A stretch of DNA of 64,000 nucleotides from Pyrus communis (lineage: Eukaryota > Streptophyta > Magnoliopsida > Rosales > Rosaceae). The stretch covers positions 17,006,088 to 17,070,087 of the forward strand of contig NC_084811.1 in the NCBI RefSeq assembly GCF_963583255.1. The letters run 5' to 3'. Of this stretch, positions 31,492 to 44,235 are shown piece after piece; position 1 is the first letter of the stretch, and each line of letters opens with the position of its first letter. The notes under the pieces were generated by a model. It did no database searches and had not been told where the DNA came from. It saw only the letters and a list, made by a program, of their open reading frames with translations. Both the position numbers and the translations under genes were made by a program.

Positions 31492-32415
31492 ATTTGTGCT
31501 TGGGTTCATGGTAACTACAGTATTGAGAAACCATAAGCATTGGCAAAAGTTTGGAAGGTCAAATTCTCTACACCCTGTGTGAAATATAAGATTTTAAATT
31601 TAGGGATTTTGGTCAGTGTTCATAATTGTTTGAAACTAAAGTTAAAAGCGGGCTTAGCCCACGGGCATTTTCCAGTTGGTTTAGGGCTCCCTCGCCTAGT
31701 CCAGTTTGTGGATTCCGCAATGGAACATATATAGTTTTTTGAATCCTACAAAGGTTCATCAAGAGGGAAACATCCAATCACTCTTTGATGACCTATGAAT
31801 GCAAGTCATATTTATAGTATTGATAGTGATGCAGGACCTAAGTTATAAGCCCATCCTACCTACCGAAGTGCCAAATAAATAGATGATTAGGAGTCCTTGC
31901 ACTTTTTGATGTACTAAACGCAATTTGTACATTTATTCTCTACGTCGTATGATCAGATAATAGGTCTCATGAATTGAGTCTTATATCATTTTATTAATTG
32001 GGTTCTTTTCACTAAAACACGTACCAATGTGTCTATGAAAGGAGCTACTTTAAACGCTTTGAAAAGTTAATAGTGAAAGAAATTAAGTTCTTATGCTCAT
32101 GCATGATGCACAAGTTGACTTACATGCATTAGTGAGGCCTAAAAACTTCTAATATCTTAGTAAGGTCCTACATTAAACATGGAGGCTATCATCAACTTTG
32201 CCAAACATTTTCCACAAGCATATATCCTTGACCACAAACATATCTGATCTGTTGCACTTTCTTCCATGTCCACAATACCTTATTAGAGCTTTCTTCTCTT
32301 TCCAGTTGAAGAAAAATTCTCTCCAACCTTTTCTATATTGTCTAGTTACCCCTTCCACTGACTTTCAGAAGTAGGATAATGGCAGGTGATCGTGACTCTT
32401 TCCACCGACTTTCCG
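31492..32415. other. Unassigned DNA, possible coding fragment on minus strand
   Basis: No secure gene. A 61-codon minus-strand frame at 32173-32358 (with KGWREFFFNWKEKKALIRYC and Cys/His residues) looks compositionally like protein but matches nothing I recognise. The rest is AT-rich. The sequence reads on into 36886 when solo LTR III is removed. Confidence 0.3.
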
Positions 32416-32420
32416 GCAAG

Positions 32421-35400
32421 TGATAGGAGCATATTTAGGCGACTTAGTTAGCTTGTTTTCTTGCATTTACATAGTTAGTTTCTATTTATTATAGTGATTT
32501 AAAATATTTTCGTGTGTTTGTAGGTTTAAATGGTAAAGTTTGCAAGAAAGTGCAATTTGGAACTTTTTAGATCAATTTTGGGCTTGGAATGGATAACATA
32601 TGTATGGAGTAAGGTGGATGGACGAATTTGAAGTTCAAGAGAGGCTAGAAATGTGATTAACATCTGGAAAAATTAAATTGAAGACTTGGAAGATAAGGAA
32701 TCAGCTAAGAAGGAAACATTATCCAAATTACCTTATCTTGTCCAAACCTTATCCAACCTTATCTTATCTTATCCTATCCTAATCTTTTGCTACCTTAATT
32801 CTAGCTGCAAGGAGGACATCTAAATGAAATTAGGACACCTAAATATCAGTTTCTAGAAGACCTATCCCTTTCTAGAAGCCTAAATCTATGCCGCATGGTC
32901 CCTTTAGTTTTTCTTCTAGAAGCCGTGTATTCCCTAACCTTATTCTCTTTGGTTTCTGATTTCTAGATGGCCTTTTCCTTGTGGATTTGGAGTGTTTAAT
33001 TCTTCTCCAAAACAATGACTCTATGCCGTGTGTTTTACCCCTATAAATACTACATTCTGCCGCATAATCTACCACATATCTCTCACCATAATTCACACCA
33101 CACATCCATTATACACACAAATCCCTCTAGTGTCGTAGCTTTGCAAGGAGAAAGAAGAGGAGAACCTTGGAGCCGTGACCTACCATTCAAGCTTGGATTG
33201 CTAGAACGCCATAGGTGTATTCAATCTTTTGCTTTCAATGTTTAATTTAAGTTATCTTTGTTTAAGTGCGAACATGAGGAACTAAACTCGTTTTAGCTAG
33301 AGGTGGATTCAAAGCCATGAACATATATGAGATATGAAATTATTTCCTCCAGCTATTGTTTCGTAAAACATGAATGTGATTCACTTATTTGTTTGATTGA
33401 TAACTTATTCTTGTGTATTGATTAAGGATGCATACTTAGTTTGCATGCATGGATTTGATGCTAGAGTATAAGGGAATTTCACCTAATCGTTATGAACTTA
33501 TACTTATAAGTAGTGGAGGCTGCTAGTCACAATCATGTTAAGTAAATCCATGGCAAGAGTATCATGCGGTTCATAATTACGAATGCCTTGTCAATGCTTA
33601 TGATTTTCACAAAGCTTAATGATCTTTTAATTGTATCTTTATTATGTTGTTCATGTAGGGAACTATTGAAGAATAATTTGGTTGTAGATGCGTTATCCAT
33701 CCAATTCAATGAAATTAGGAAAATTTGAGAGTTAATTTGTGCAGTTCACGGTTAATTTGGGGCATTGTCATTCATGGTTTATAGGAATAATAATTGGAAA
33801 TCGATTAGTATGTATATGTGTCATGTGTGGAGATGAACCCTCTAGCTAGCAATTCACCCATATTTCACCCAATTTCGTCCAAGTTGTTTAGAGTCTTTAA
33901 AAATGATAGGAGCATATTCATGCGACTTAAATGGCTTGTTCTCGTGCATTTACGTTATGTTTCTCTCGTTATTTTAGTCCTTTATGCTTCTTTTGTGTGT
34001 TTTCAGGTTCTAAGGGCCTAGGGAGCAAGAAAGTGCATTTTGAGGCCATTTGGAGCATTTTTGGGCATGGATTGGATAGCTTATCCATGGAGCCAAGAGG
34101 ATGGACGAATTTGAAGGCCTTGTATTCACTTTGGACATAAAACAAAGGGCCTAGCCCATTCTCTCTTATTCTCTCCCTTATAGCCATGCAAAGAACCATC
34201 CATTCCATCAAAAACAATCCATCAATTCAAATGCAAAACCACCATTAACACACATGCACCCAAACAAAGCCAACCTAGCTAACCCTACATGCATTCTTTA
34301 TTCACTCTTCATCATTGCATTCATTCTCCAAACACTTTCATTAATTAAAACACATTTGCACATCCACTCATTCTTTCCCCAAAGCCGTGCCTTTCCCTTC
34401 CACTTTCCAACCTTTCCAAATGCAATTTCATCAAACACATGCATTCCCTTCACTTTCACCCACATGCAAATTTAATCATTCATTTCCCAACATCATTGCC
34501 GTGCACATTCCCTAACATTTCTAGCCATTTCACTTCATCATTACACCACCATTCATTCATTAATCCACATGCACATTCAATCATTCACTCAAGCAACCTT
34601 GTGCCTTGTTTCCCCCTTTGTTCCCACCAATCACATGCATCATCATCATTCAACCAAGCCTAACCCGTGCATTCCCCCTAATTCCAGCACCAAAACATGC
34701 ACTCACATGCATTTTCACCACCATTCACACACACATGCATCCTGAAATTCTTGCCGTGCATTTCATACCCTTTCTAGCCATTTCATTTCATCATTACACC
34801 ACCATTCACACCCCTTTAATCCACATGCAGCCACATATTCATTCACTTAATCATTAAGCCACACATTCACACACACACACCCAAAACACATCCATGCCGT
34901 GGCCTACTCACAATTCCAGCATCTTCACATGTCTTTCTAGCTTTCCCTTTCATTTCCACCACTCATTCTTCATCATTGCAGCCACCTACATGCATTATTC
35001 AATAACCTTTCATCATGTAGCCAGAAAATAAGCAAGAAAACATCAATGTCGTGCCTTCACACACCATTTCAGCACATTCCAACACCTTCACATGCAATTC
35101 CAGCTTTCACATGTTTTCCTAACTGATTTTCCATCATTAATTAGCCATTTGCATCTTAAACAAACAGCCATATGTTCCCTCCACTACTCCTATAAATACC
35201 CTTGCATTCATTCACTCCCCATTCAATTCACATCTCTCCATTTCTCACACCACAACACAAACACACACCATCTTCACATCCTGAAATTCCCTTCCTTGTC
35301 GTGGGTTTCTTTCCATTTTCTATCTTTCCTCATCCATTTCCATAAGTCCCCAATCCATTCAACACACCAACAACATCCCTTAGACCTTGTGCCATAATAA

Positions 35401-36880
35401 CGAAGAAGAGAAGAGTGCCTAAACGTTCATACAATTCAAGTTTGAGTTGTTGGATTGTTTAGGTGTTTCTTTGATTTCAATGTTTAAATTCAATTTTCTT
35501 TGTTTTGTAATGGAAGAGAAGAGTGCCTAAACGTTCATACAATTCAAGTTTGAGTTGTTGGAATGTTTAGGTGTTTCTTTGATTTCAAAGTTATGAGGAA
35601 CTAAACCCCCTTTAGCTAGGGGGTGATTCAAAATACATGTTTATGCTTGCATTATGAATTGATTACTTTTGGTTGGAATTTCATAAGTTGTGGATTCAAT
35701 TTGTTTAACCGTTTGATTGATAACTTATTTATGAATGTTTATTAAGAATGCGCGCTTAATTTTCATGCATAAATATGACGCTAGAATATAAGTGAATTTC
35801 ACCTAATCGTAATGAACTTATATACACAAGTAGTGGAGGTTGCTTATAAACAATCGCGTTAAACGAATTCTTGGCATAAGTTTCATGCGTATTCCATAGT
35901 AACGAATGCCTCGTCGATGTTTATGATTTCCGTTGAACTTAATGATCTTTGTTGAATGTCTCTATCATGCGTATTCCATAGTTAGGGACTTTGATTAAGA
36001 ATAATTTGGTTGTAATGCGTATTCCATTCAATCCAATGAATCTAGGGAAATCTGAAAGTTAATTTAAGCGGACCTAATTAACTTGGAGCATTGAGTTTCA
36101 TAATTTATCGAAAGACCAACCGAAAATCAATCTTGTATGCAAGTGTAACATGTGTGGAGAAGAACCCCTTAGCTATTCCATCATCCATATTTTCATCACA
36201 TTCATCTTTACTATCTGTTTTAAATTATAATTTGTCCGTTTAATTTAATCTCGTCCAACCACAATCACCCCCCTTATTTTGTTAAGTCTTATTCATTTGA
36301 TTTGTCTTATTTTATGTTTTTGAGTATTTGGAGTCTTTTAAACTTGTTTTGAGTCCTTTGAGTCTTTGTCTTAGTGTTTTAAAAGTTAGTTTTATTTATT
36401 TGAGTCAAGTATTTAGCATCCCTAGTTAATCCCCGGTTAGAACGATCCCTACTTACATCATTACTACAATTGTCACAAATAGGGTTTAGTTTGTGTGCGT
36501 ATAAATCACGCATCAAAAAACTGTTTGTCTTTACTTTAAATTCGTCAAAAACCCAATCCCCTTTACTTTGTTGTGTCGAATTAGTTAGAATCTATCCAAA
36601 CTTGTGTTTTTGAGTATTTTTAGTCATTTTAGTTTAATTTTAGTCCAAATCACTTTCTAATACCTGTTTTGAGTCAATTTAACTTAGTTTGTGTGTTTTG
36701 AGTCTATTTAGCTTGTTTTGAGTTGTTAGAGTCTAGTTTTCTGTTTTTGAGTCTAGTTTAGTGTTTTAGAGTTTAAATTGTGTAGATTAGCATCCCTTCT
36801 AATCCCCCGCCTAGAACGATCCTTACTTACATATACTACAATTATAGGGTTTAATTTGTGTGTTATCTTTTATCACATCA
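32421..36880 (+). mobile_element. Solo LTR III (Athila-like), TSD GCAAG, split by solo LTR IV
   Basis: Starts TGATAGGAGCATATTTAGGC at 32421 and ends TATCACATCA at 36880. GCAAG lies at 32416-32420 and 36881-36885. It is made of 32421-33902 plus 36516-36880 (about 1.85 kb) around a nested LTR. The left part has the GCGGTTCAT/TTGTTCAT words at 33564 and 33644. The right part is closest to the LTR of element C (1-769). Confidence 0.92.
33903..36515 (+). mobile_element. Solo LTR IV (element B family) nested in solo LTR III
   Basis: Starts TGATAGGAGCATATTCATGC and ends AATCACGCATCA. Flanks are TAAAA and AAAAA, consistent with a 5-bp duplication in an A-rich site but weak as proof. The U3 closely matches element B's LTR, including the TATA box near 35193 and the tandem duplication at about 35400-35590. 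The word ATGCGTATTCCAT occurs exactly three times (35885, 35967, 36015). Confidence 0.88.
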
Positions 36881-36885
36881 GCAAG

Positions 36886-37393
36886 TAGCTGCTCAACCCG
36901 CCACAAATCAAGTGTTCTGGCAATGTACATTTTTGACTTGGCCCTTAAGGAAAACTTCTCCTATTTTGGTGCGTAGAGAAGAGTTTATTCCTAACTTGGT
37001 CCCGAGTTAGTGTGCATTCGCGGTTAGGTCCACACTCTGACGAACATTCCAGGCAAAGTGTCCACTTGCGGCTAGACCCGCAAGAAGTTCTTCCTATCAA
37101 GCACTAGAGTAGGTAGCAAGACAGACATAGGGAAACACATTACCAATCTGGCTTGAGTTCAACTGGCAGCCTATGTGAATCACTACAATAAAATGCTTGC
37201 TAATTAGCTAGAGATGAACCACATACACCGCTGCCACGACACAAATAAGCAAGATAAACGAAAGATCAGCACATGACAACATGCACTATCGTAGCTCTAT
37301 GATTCTTTATAGAAGCAACAACGCTCTATTGTGTAAAATTTTCACCACGGCTTTGCAGAGCAAGGCGCAAGAGTAGTTTCACACCCTATCGCT
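36886..37393 (+). other. Noncoding leader-like part of a decayed Tat-like element
   Basis: No gene is seen. It lies immediately upstream of gag homology and continues the sequence left of 32416. It is probably internal sequence of the Tat-like element, though no primer site or LTR could be placed. Confidence 0.35.
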
Positions 37394-38640
37394 GTGCACA
37401 ATCTAGAATTTCAACGACTTTCTTTGGTTTTCAACAAGGAATATTTTTCCTACCGCTCGATCAAGAATAAGCCTTACCACCTTTTTAATATGGAAAAAGA
37501 TTTGAAAGAGTCGCTTCGTACTTATATGAAGAAGTTCTGTCGAAGGGGAAATAAACAAACTATTGAAGGCCAGATTCATTGAAGAAGTGGTGCACTCAGC
37601 ATGGTTGGCCAACATCGTGCTAGTGATGAAGAAAGATAAGGATAAGTGAAGAGTATGCATAGATTACCTTGACTTCAACAAGGCATGCCCTAAATAGCCT
37701 TATCCGGTTTCCTGAATTGACCTACTATTGGAATAAGCATCTAAGAACCTGTTGCTTAGCTTCTTGGACACACACTTAGGCTACAATCAGATTGCCATAT
37801 AATCTTGAGAAGAAGAAGACCATGTTCATGATTGAGAAAGGTTTCTACTGCTTCAAAGTCTCACCTTTTAGCCCCAAGAACACATGAGCTACTTATCAAC
37901 AACTATAAACATGATGTTCAAGAAGCATATCAGGGTAACAGTGGAGGTTTACTTCGACAACATCATTGTGAAAGGCAAACAGTGGTTAATCCATATCAAG
38001 AACTTGGTAGAGACATTCAACGTCCTCAGGAAGTGCAAAATGACGCTCAACCCCGCTAAGTGCACATTCAAAGTCTCATCTGGCCTATTCTTACGATATC
38101 TTGTGACCCAGCGAGGAATTGACAGACATCCAAAGCACATCCAAGCGATCCTGGATATGAAATCCTTTACTATTTTGAAAGAGATTCAAAGTCTGACGAA
38201 CGAGTAGTACCACTCAACTATTTCCTTTCGCAATTTACCAACCGATGTAAGCTATTTTTAAAGGCAATCAAGAAGGTGCAGAATGTCAAGTAGGAAGACG
38301 AGTAGAGAAAGCATTACAAGACTTAAAGAAATACTAACACCACCTTCATTACTATCCAAGCTGGGACGACGGGGGCACAACTGCCTGTATTCTACAGTTC
38401 TAAAGCTCTCATTGATGAGGAAACCATATACTCGAGGATTGAAAACTAATCTTGGTGCTAGTTATTATAGCTCGGAAGCTCAGACCTTATTTCAGGCACA
38501 TATGGTCATTGTCATAACCTAGTATTCTTTACGATCATTCTTGCACGGTCCGGACCCTTCTCATTAGAAATGATCTTGACATGAGCAGTCCTAAGTAGCT
38601 CATTTTCCCATTGACGATATAAAGGCATAGGATTTTCTTA
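37394..38640 (+). pseudogene. Tat-like Ty3/gypsy gag, RT and RNase H remnant
   Basis: 37394-37535 encodes a gag piece (FSYRSI ... HLFNMEKDLKESLRTYMKKF). From about 37536, in another frame, RT starts directly (FIEEVVHSAWLANIVLVMKK), so the rest of gag and the protease are deleted. RT signatures follow with stops: RVCIDYLDFNKACPK, FLDTHLGYNQ, VYFDNIIVKG and LNPAKCTFKVSSG. The catalytic DD is changed to DN. An RNase H trace (KALIDEETIYS-like, about 38395-38480) decays towards 38640. Vocabulary such as DFNKACPK and VYxDDxxVK identifies the Tat/Ogre side rather than Athila. Inactive. Confidence 0.8.
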
Positions 38641-40111
38641 ACTTTGGTGATTGGAGGAAGTCATATTAGAAATCCTGCATGGAAGACATAAAGAAAAATA
38701 TTCAGAAGGAAGTTTGCAAAAGAAAAAAAACTAAATAAATAGGGGGCAGCACACCAGGCCGAAGCCCAGTGCACTACTCTACGGTAGAAGCCCCAACTTC
38801 CACCTTTTTTATCCTATCATGGGCCTAAGATAGCAAAAGCCCAACAACACATGCCGGGCCCCACAACTTGCTCTCCTTTATTCTCTATCATGCAGTCCGT
38901 GCTTGTCTAGCCCAGAAGGTCTCACAGCCCAATCCACCAGTGCGAAGGAGGGATGGATCCGATTCCCCCCGCGTCTCCTTCATTTTCCTACATGGGCCTA
39001 TGCCCAGCAACCCAATCCAATGGACAACCTTGCCTCCGCTAGCCTCCCCTTTTCGATCAGTGCCTCAGTGCGCCTGTCTCTTCAGCTCGAGTCAAGCCAA
39101 GCTTCTAGCCTCCGCTAACCAGCTGCACCATTACAATAGTTGCCCTGAGTTATCCACCCTGCCCAACAGCTCATGGCTGCCTTGTCACCATCCTCGACCC
39201 TGCCGAGCTATTTTATTAAGCCCTGAGGCTCCAAAAAAAATGAAGAAGAAAGAAAATTAAATGTTTCTTACCTTGGTAAGTCGTGGAGAAGGAAAACAAC
39301 GACAACAATTAACTCTTCGCAAGGGCAAGCAAAGAAGAAAACTAAGGGAATGGTTTACAATATTCTCTAGCCTTTTCTCTATTGTTGGGATAAAAATTGT
39401 TCTGCAAATTTATTTAACCCCTACTTGAGGCAGGCTTAAATAGGTTTTGGTGGCAATTGGTTTCCCTTTCTTAGAAAACTCTATTTCCAAGTCAAAGTGG
39501 AAGATCTACATCCAATTAGGAAACAACTCTGTGCTCGTGTATGGAGCTTGGGATTTCTACACCTGCTATCATTTTCCACTTATAGCCCAATAGGTGAGGG
39601 GTCATTTGTGGAGCTAAAAATAATCCAAAAAATCCACAAGACAGCATGTGGACTTTTTCTCAAGAAAGACAAAATTTCCCTTATTAAAGGGGCAGGGCTC
39701 TCAAATACTCTCATGTGTAGCTAAACAACCCTGAAGATCCAAGCAACTGACTGCGACTGCTCAAGGCTCCACTGCTCGTGGCATGGAAAAGTCAAGGGCA
39801 TTAAGCATAGGATTAATTACTATATCCTATCTTTAATAAATTCCCAATTGATGATCAACTCCATTAAGAAAAGAATCCCTATAACAATCAATCATGGATG
39901 CTTCCATCACCATCCCAAGATATTATCTCCTAATTAATATCTTGGGAATATTATTTCCTCATTCATCTAACGAGTGACACACCTTGGCCAATCGGATGTC
40001 GCCATGTGCAGGCAAAACCCTAACCCTATGGCCGGCCACTCCTCCCTATACATACCTTCATCTCCACCTAGTTGTGGTAAGCATTTTGCTACACATACAA
40101 GCCCTAAATAC
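38641..40111 (+). mobile_element. LTR-like sequence, left part (probably Tat-type)
   Basis: Contains a G+C-rich segment (38750-39240), then AT-rich DNA and a TATA-like CCTATACATACC near 40053, followed by GCATTTTGCTACACATACAA. It reads through solo LTR V into 42382 (ACTTAGGCATCAG), an arrangement that resembles the promoter and R/U5 of Tat LTRs. Exact ends and a target duplication could not be found. It separates RNase H from integrase of the same decayed element. Confidence 0.4.
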
Positions 40112-42376
40112 TGATAGGAGCATATTCATGCGACTTAATTAGCTTGTTCTCGTGCATTTATGTTGTGTTTACTTAGCTATTTTAGTGTTTAAGGCTACTT
40201 TTGTGTATTTTCAGATTATAAGGCCAAAGTGTGCAAGAAGATGCAAATTGGAGTATTTTGGAGCGAAAGAGGAATGAATGAGTTGAAGATTTGAAGAAAC
40301 GACGAATTCTTACTCCAACGATGAATTCTTACCAAAACGAGGAATCCTACTCAAACAAGGTTTCTTACTTGAAGTAGGAAAGTTAACCCTAAGTTTCCCG
40401 TTTTGGTAACCTTTCCTAATCTAAACGTCCGTATTTTCTAGCCACTTTGAAGTCTTTGTAGGCGCTTTAGGACACAAAACGAAGGCCCTAGCCCAAATTC
40501 TAACCCTAGCCGCACCTATTAAGCTATTCCCTTTAATTTCTGGTTTTATTTCCTAAATTCTAGCAGCCTTTAGGTGAATTTTAGTTAATAAAAATAAATT
40601 AGGTTTTAAATTTCAGAAAACCCTAGGTCTTACAACCTAGCCGCACCCTACTCTATGCATTTTTCACATTTTTCAGCCACACACATTCCCTTAATCCGTA
40701 GCCATCCATTTAATCCACCCATTGATCTATGAAACCATCTCATCCATTCATCCTATTAACCCTAGTTAAACAAGCAGCCGCACTTTTTCTCCCTGCCATT
40801 CAAGCCGTGCATTCCATCACCTTTCATCCCATTCATTCTTCAAGCCGTGATTTAATCTATCATGGACCCTAATTTCAACCTAGCAGCCGCAAATCCCATT
40901 TCTTTTGTCTCACATCATTCAACCTAATTCATTGAGCCATTGACCCTAATAAACTAAAACAAGGATAATCAGCCACCATATCATTGATTATTCTTCTTAG
41001 CCGCATTTTTTCCCATTAATTTCAGCCTTTCTCCATTGATTGCCGAGCTTTCCCAGTCCATTTTTCTTCAATTCCAGCCTTCCCCATCTTCACGCACCCA
41101 CCATCACACCACCACTCTAATTCACTCCCTAAGCCGTGCCTTCCCCCAGCCAGTGCAGCCACCATCCCATTATCCCATTCATTCATCCTTGCCGCTGCCA
41201 ATATATCTATTTCCAGCATCCCATCACCAAAAAAAAGCTACAGCCGCAGCCATCTACACCATCCCATAACCTTGCCGCACCACCTTTCTTCCCTAAATCC
41301 ATCCTAAACCCAAAATATCATCCAAAAACACCATTTAACCTCATTGCCGCAGCAAGGAGAAGAGGAAAGAGGAGCTTGGACGCGCAGAAATTCGAGTGGA
41401 TTCATTGGGCGTTCTAGGTGTAATCAATCCTTTGTGCTTTATGTTTCAATTCAATTGTATTTCTCTTTTTGTGAACATGAGAGGCTAAATCCCTATTTAT
41501 TAGGGGGTGATTCGAAACCATGTTTATGCTTGCAATATGAATTGATTACTTTTGGTTGGAATTTCATGAATGGTGAATTCAATTTGTTTAACTGCTTGAT
41601 CAATAACTTATTTATGCATGTTGATTGAGAGTGCACGCTTAATTTCATGCATGAATATGACGCTAGAATATAAGTGAATTTCACCTAATAGTTATGAACT
41701 TATATTTACAAGTAGTGGAGGTTGCTTATAAACAATCGCGTTAAATGAATTCTTGGCACTAGTTTCATGCTCATCATAGTAACGAATGCCTCGTCGACAC
41801 TTATAGTTTCCATGATGCTTAATGATCTTTGATTGTATCTTTATTGTGCTTTTCACGTAAAGGACTTTTGGAGAATGTTTTGAATTGCGTTGCGCTAACC
41901 CATCCAATTCATTAACTTAAGGAAAACTTGACGGTTAATTTAAGCGGACCTAATTAACCCGGGGTGTTGAGTTTCATAATTTATCGAAAGATCAACTGAA
42001 AATCAAATTGTATGCAAGTGTAACATGTGTGGAGAAGAACCTTCTAGCTAGCATTCATCCATATTTTCATCACATTCATATTTACATTCTGCCTTTAAAT
42101 TACAATCTGTGCATTTAGTTTAATTTTGTCAAAACCTCAATCCCCCTTTACTTTAGTGTCTAATTTAGTTAGAAAGTGTCTTAGTTTGTGTTTATAAGTG
42201 TTTTGCATTCTTTGAGTCTAGTTTAGTGTTTTTAACGTTTGTTTTACGTTTTTGAGTCAGTTTCCAAGTGATTTAGTAATCCCTCCTAATCCCCGGTCTA
42301 GAACGATCCCTACTTGTATCTTTACTACAATTGTCAAAAGAGGGTTTTAATTTGTGTGCTTAATTAGTTCGCATCA
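40112..42376 (+). mobile_element. Solo LTR V (Athila-like), TSD AATAC
   Basis: Starts TGATAGGAGCATATTCATGC at 40112 and ends TTCGCATCA at 42376, flanked by AATAC at 40107-40111 and 42377-42381. About 2.27 kb. It is a distinct subfamily, with repeated GCCGCA/GCCGTG words across 40500-41350. Variable words: ATGCTCATCAT (41767), GTGCTTTTCAC (41846), TGCGCTAACCCAT (41891). Confidence 0.93.
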
Positions 42377-42381
42377 AATAC

Positions 42382-43059
42382 TGATTTTTAGAGATACTAA
42401 CTTAGGCATCAGAAATCCATTGGCCATATTCTCATACCTTATGAGCGCATGACACTTTGGTCTTTGATTATAGGTGTCAATTGTTTTGTAGGCACATATT
42501 TGCCAAGACTGAAGACAACAGATTTTTGCTACCAAAACAATGACATACTTAAACTGATACCATATGAGCAATTCAGCTTTTATACCAAAATTGTTATTAC
42601 TTATATAGATATACATATACACATGAACAATGGTTACTTTAGATTAACCTTGTTTTCAACTAGTAGATGAACTGATCCCTTCCATCTCATAAACAAAGTC
42701 ACCCACATAGGATACATTAAAACTGGAAAGAGACTCACCAACATCACCATCATATATAAGCAGCGTATAATCGGCCCTCATCATTTTTTGGATTGGGAAA
42801 ACTCAAACACAACTATTTCCTCCACACCATGACATCTTCCTTAACCCTAACTAAATCTTTGCATGTCATAAGTTGCTAAATAAGAAAGGATGTTTGTTTC
42901 ATGATGTAGACCCATTTTCTTCGATGACCCTTTATTTCCTTTTCTCATCCCTGCCACTTCTCTTTATCTGTTCTCGTTTCTTACTAGAGTTTATAGCTCT
43001 TGACGTCCCTATTTATACTTACACAAGTCTTACCTTGCAGTCCCAAGCATTCACTAGCC
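42382..43059 (+). mobile_element. LTR-like sequence, right part, then pre-integrase spacer
   Basis: Continues the sequence left of solo LTR V. No gene is supported. From about 42870 it may already be degenerate coding sequence upstream of integrase. Open frames here (such as 42873-43067) are short and unconvincing. Confidence 0.35.
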
Positions 43060-44235
43060 CGAACTAGAGGTAGTAGCCGTTATCGAAAATAGGAAAATTA
43101 AATGGACGAGATGGTTGACTACATCTAGGATGGGAAGTTGCCTAAAGACCATCGCTTCGCTAGGAAATTGGTCCAAATGCCTCCAGATACACAGTTATCC
43201 GTGGGAGACTTTATCGACTATCTTACTTTATGTGTCACCCCGAAGATGGGCCTGCAAATTCTAAAGGTCTTTCACTCTAGCGTATGCAGGAACCATGCGA
43301 GCAGAAGATCACTCGCACAGAAGGCGTTGTCAATCAGATATTGTTGGCCCACCATGCAACATGATGCCATAGATTGCGCTCAGACTTTCGACAAATGTCA
43401 AAGGCACGCCCCTATAAACCATCAACATGCTGAAGAACTTAGTACTTTAACAAGGGCATGGATTTTCATGCAATAGGGCACCAATCTCTTTGGACCATTG
43501 AAGAAAGCCTAGGGAAATAAGGAATGCTGGATAATAACCACTTATTACTTCTCTAAGTGGATTGAGGCAAAACTTCTATCCAGGATCACTAGGGCAGTGG
43601 TGAAGTCTTTTGTTCAGAAGAACATTATATGTCATTTTGGTATTCCCCATACTATACTTACAGATAATAGACTATAATTCACCAGTTCCGAAGTCAAAGA
43701 TTGGTATAAGGAACTTAGCTTCCGCCACCTCACCTCCACCTTGTGTTACCCGCAAGGCAATGGGCAAGTAGAAGCTTCGAACAAAAACATCTTGTAATGC
43801 TTGAAGAAAACGTTGAAAAAGAAAAGCAATTGGCCATAAGAATTGCCGGACTCAGTAAACCGGACGACCACTCGAAAAGCAACTAGAGAAACCCTTTTCT
43901 CTATGGCTTATGAAATAGAAGCCATCATCCTAATCCAAGTTATTGCGATGCCCAACCTATACATAGAAGAACAGACTACCTTGGGAAACAGTAAAATTCT
44001 GAAGTCTAATATCGACTTTGCTGATGAACATTCAGAATACGATCAAGTTCGACTTACAACCTATTAACAATAGATCAAGTTTTACTATAAAGTACCAAGA
44101 GAAGGCAAGCTCGAAGTAAACTGGGAAGGCCCCTACAAAGTCATCAGAGTGGGAAGCAAAATAACTTACAATTTGGAGCGCATGGATGGAACTCCGATCA
44201 CAAAACGATGGAACATCGTGAAGCTTAGGTGATAT
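43060..44235 (+). pseudogene. Tat-like integrase remnant
   Basis: Readable pieces in several frames: RYCWPTMQHDAIDCAQTFDKCQRHAPINHQHAEELSTL (zinc-binding end, the first Cys of the CxxC pair lost), then TTYYFSKWIEAK, FGIPHTILTDN (second catalytic Asp region), YPQGNGQVEASNKNIL (Glu region), and a degenerate C-terminal part ending LEWMDGTPITKRWNIVKL-like codons near 44225. Stops and frameshifts occur throughout. It probably belongs to the same element as 37394-38640, separated by later insertions. Confidence 0.8.

Noticed and set aside
33903..36515. Complete element between 32421 and 36880, reading the two ends as LTRs.
   Set aside because: The parts 32421-33902 and 36516-36880 join into a single LTR and do not repeat each other. 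The middle is itself one LTR with no gag or pol.
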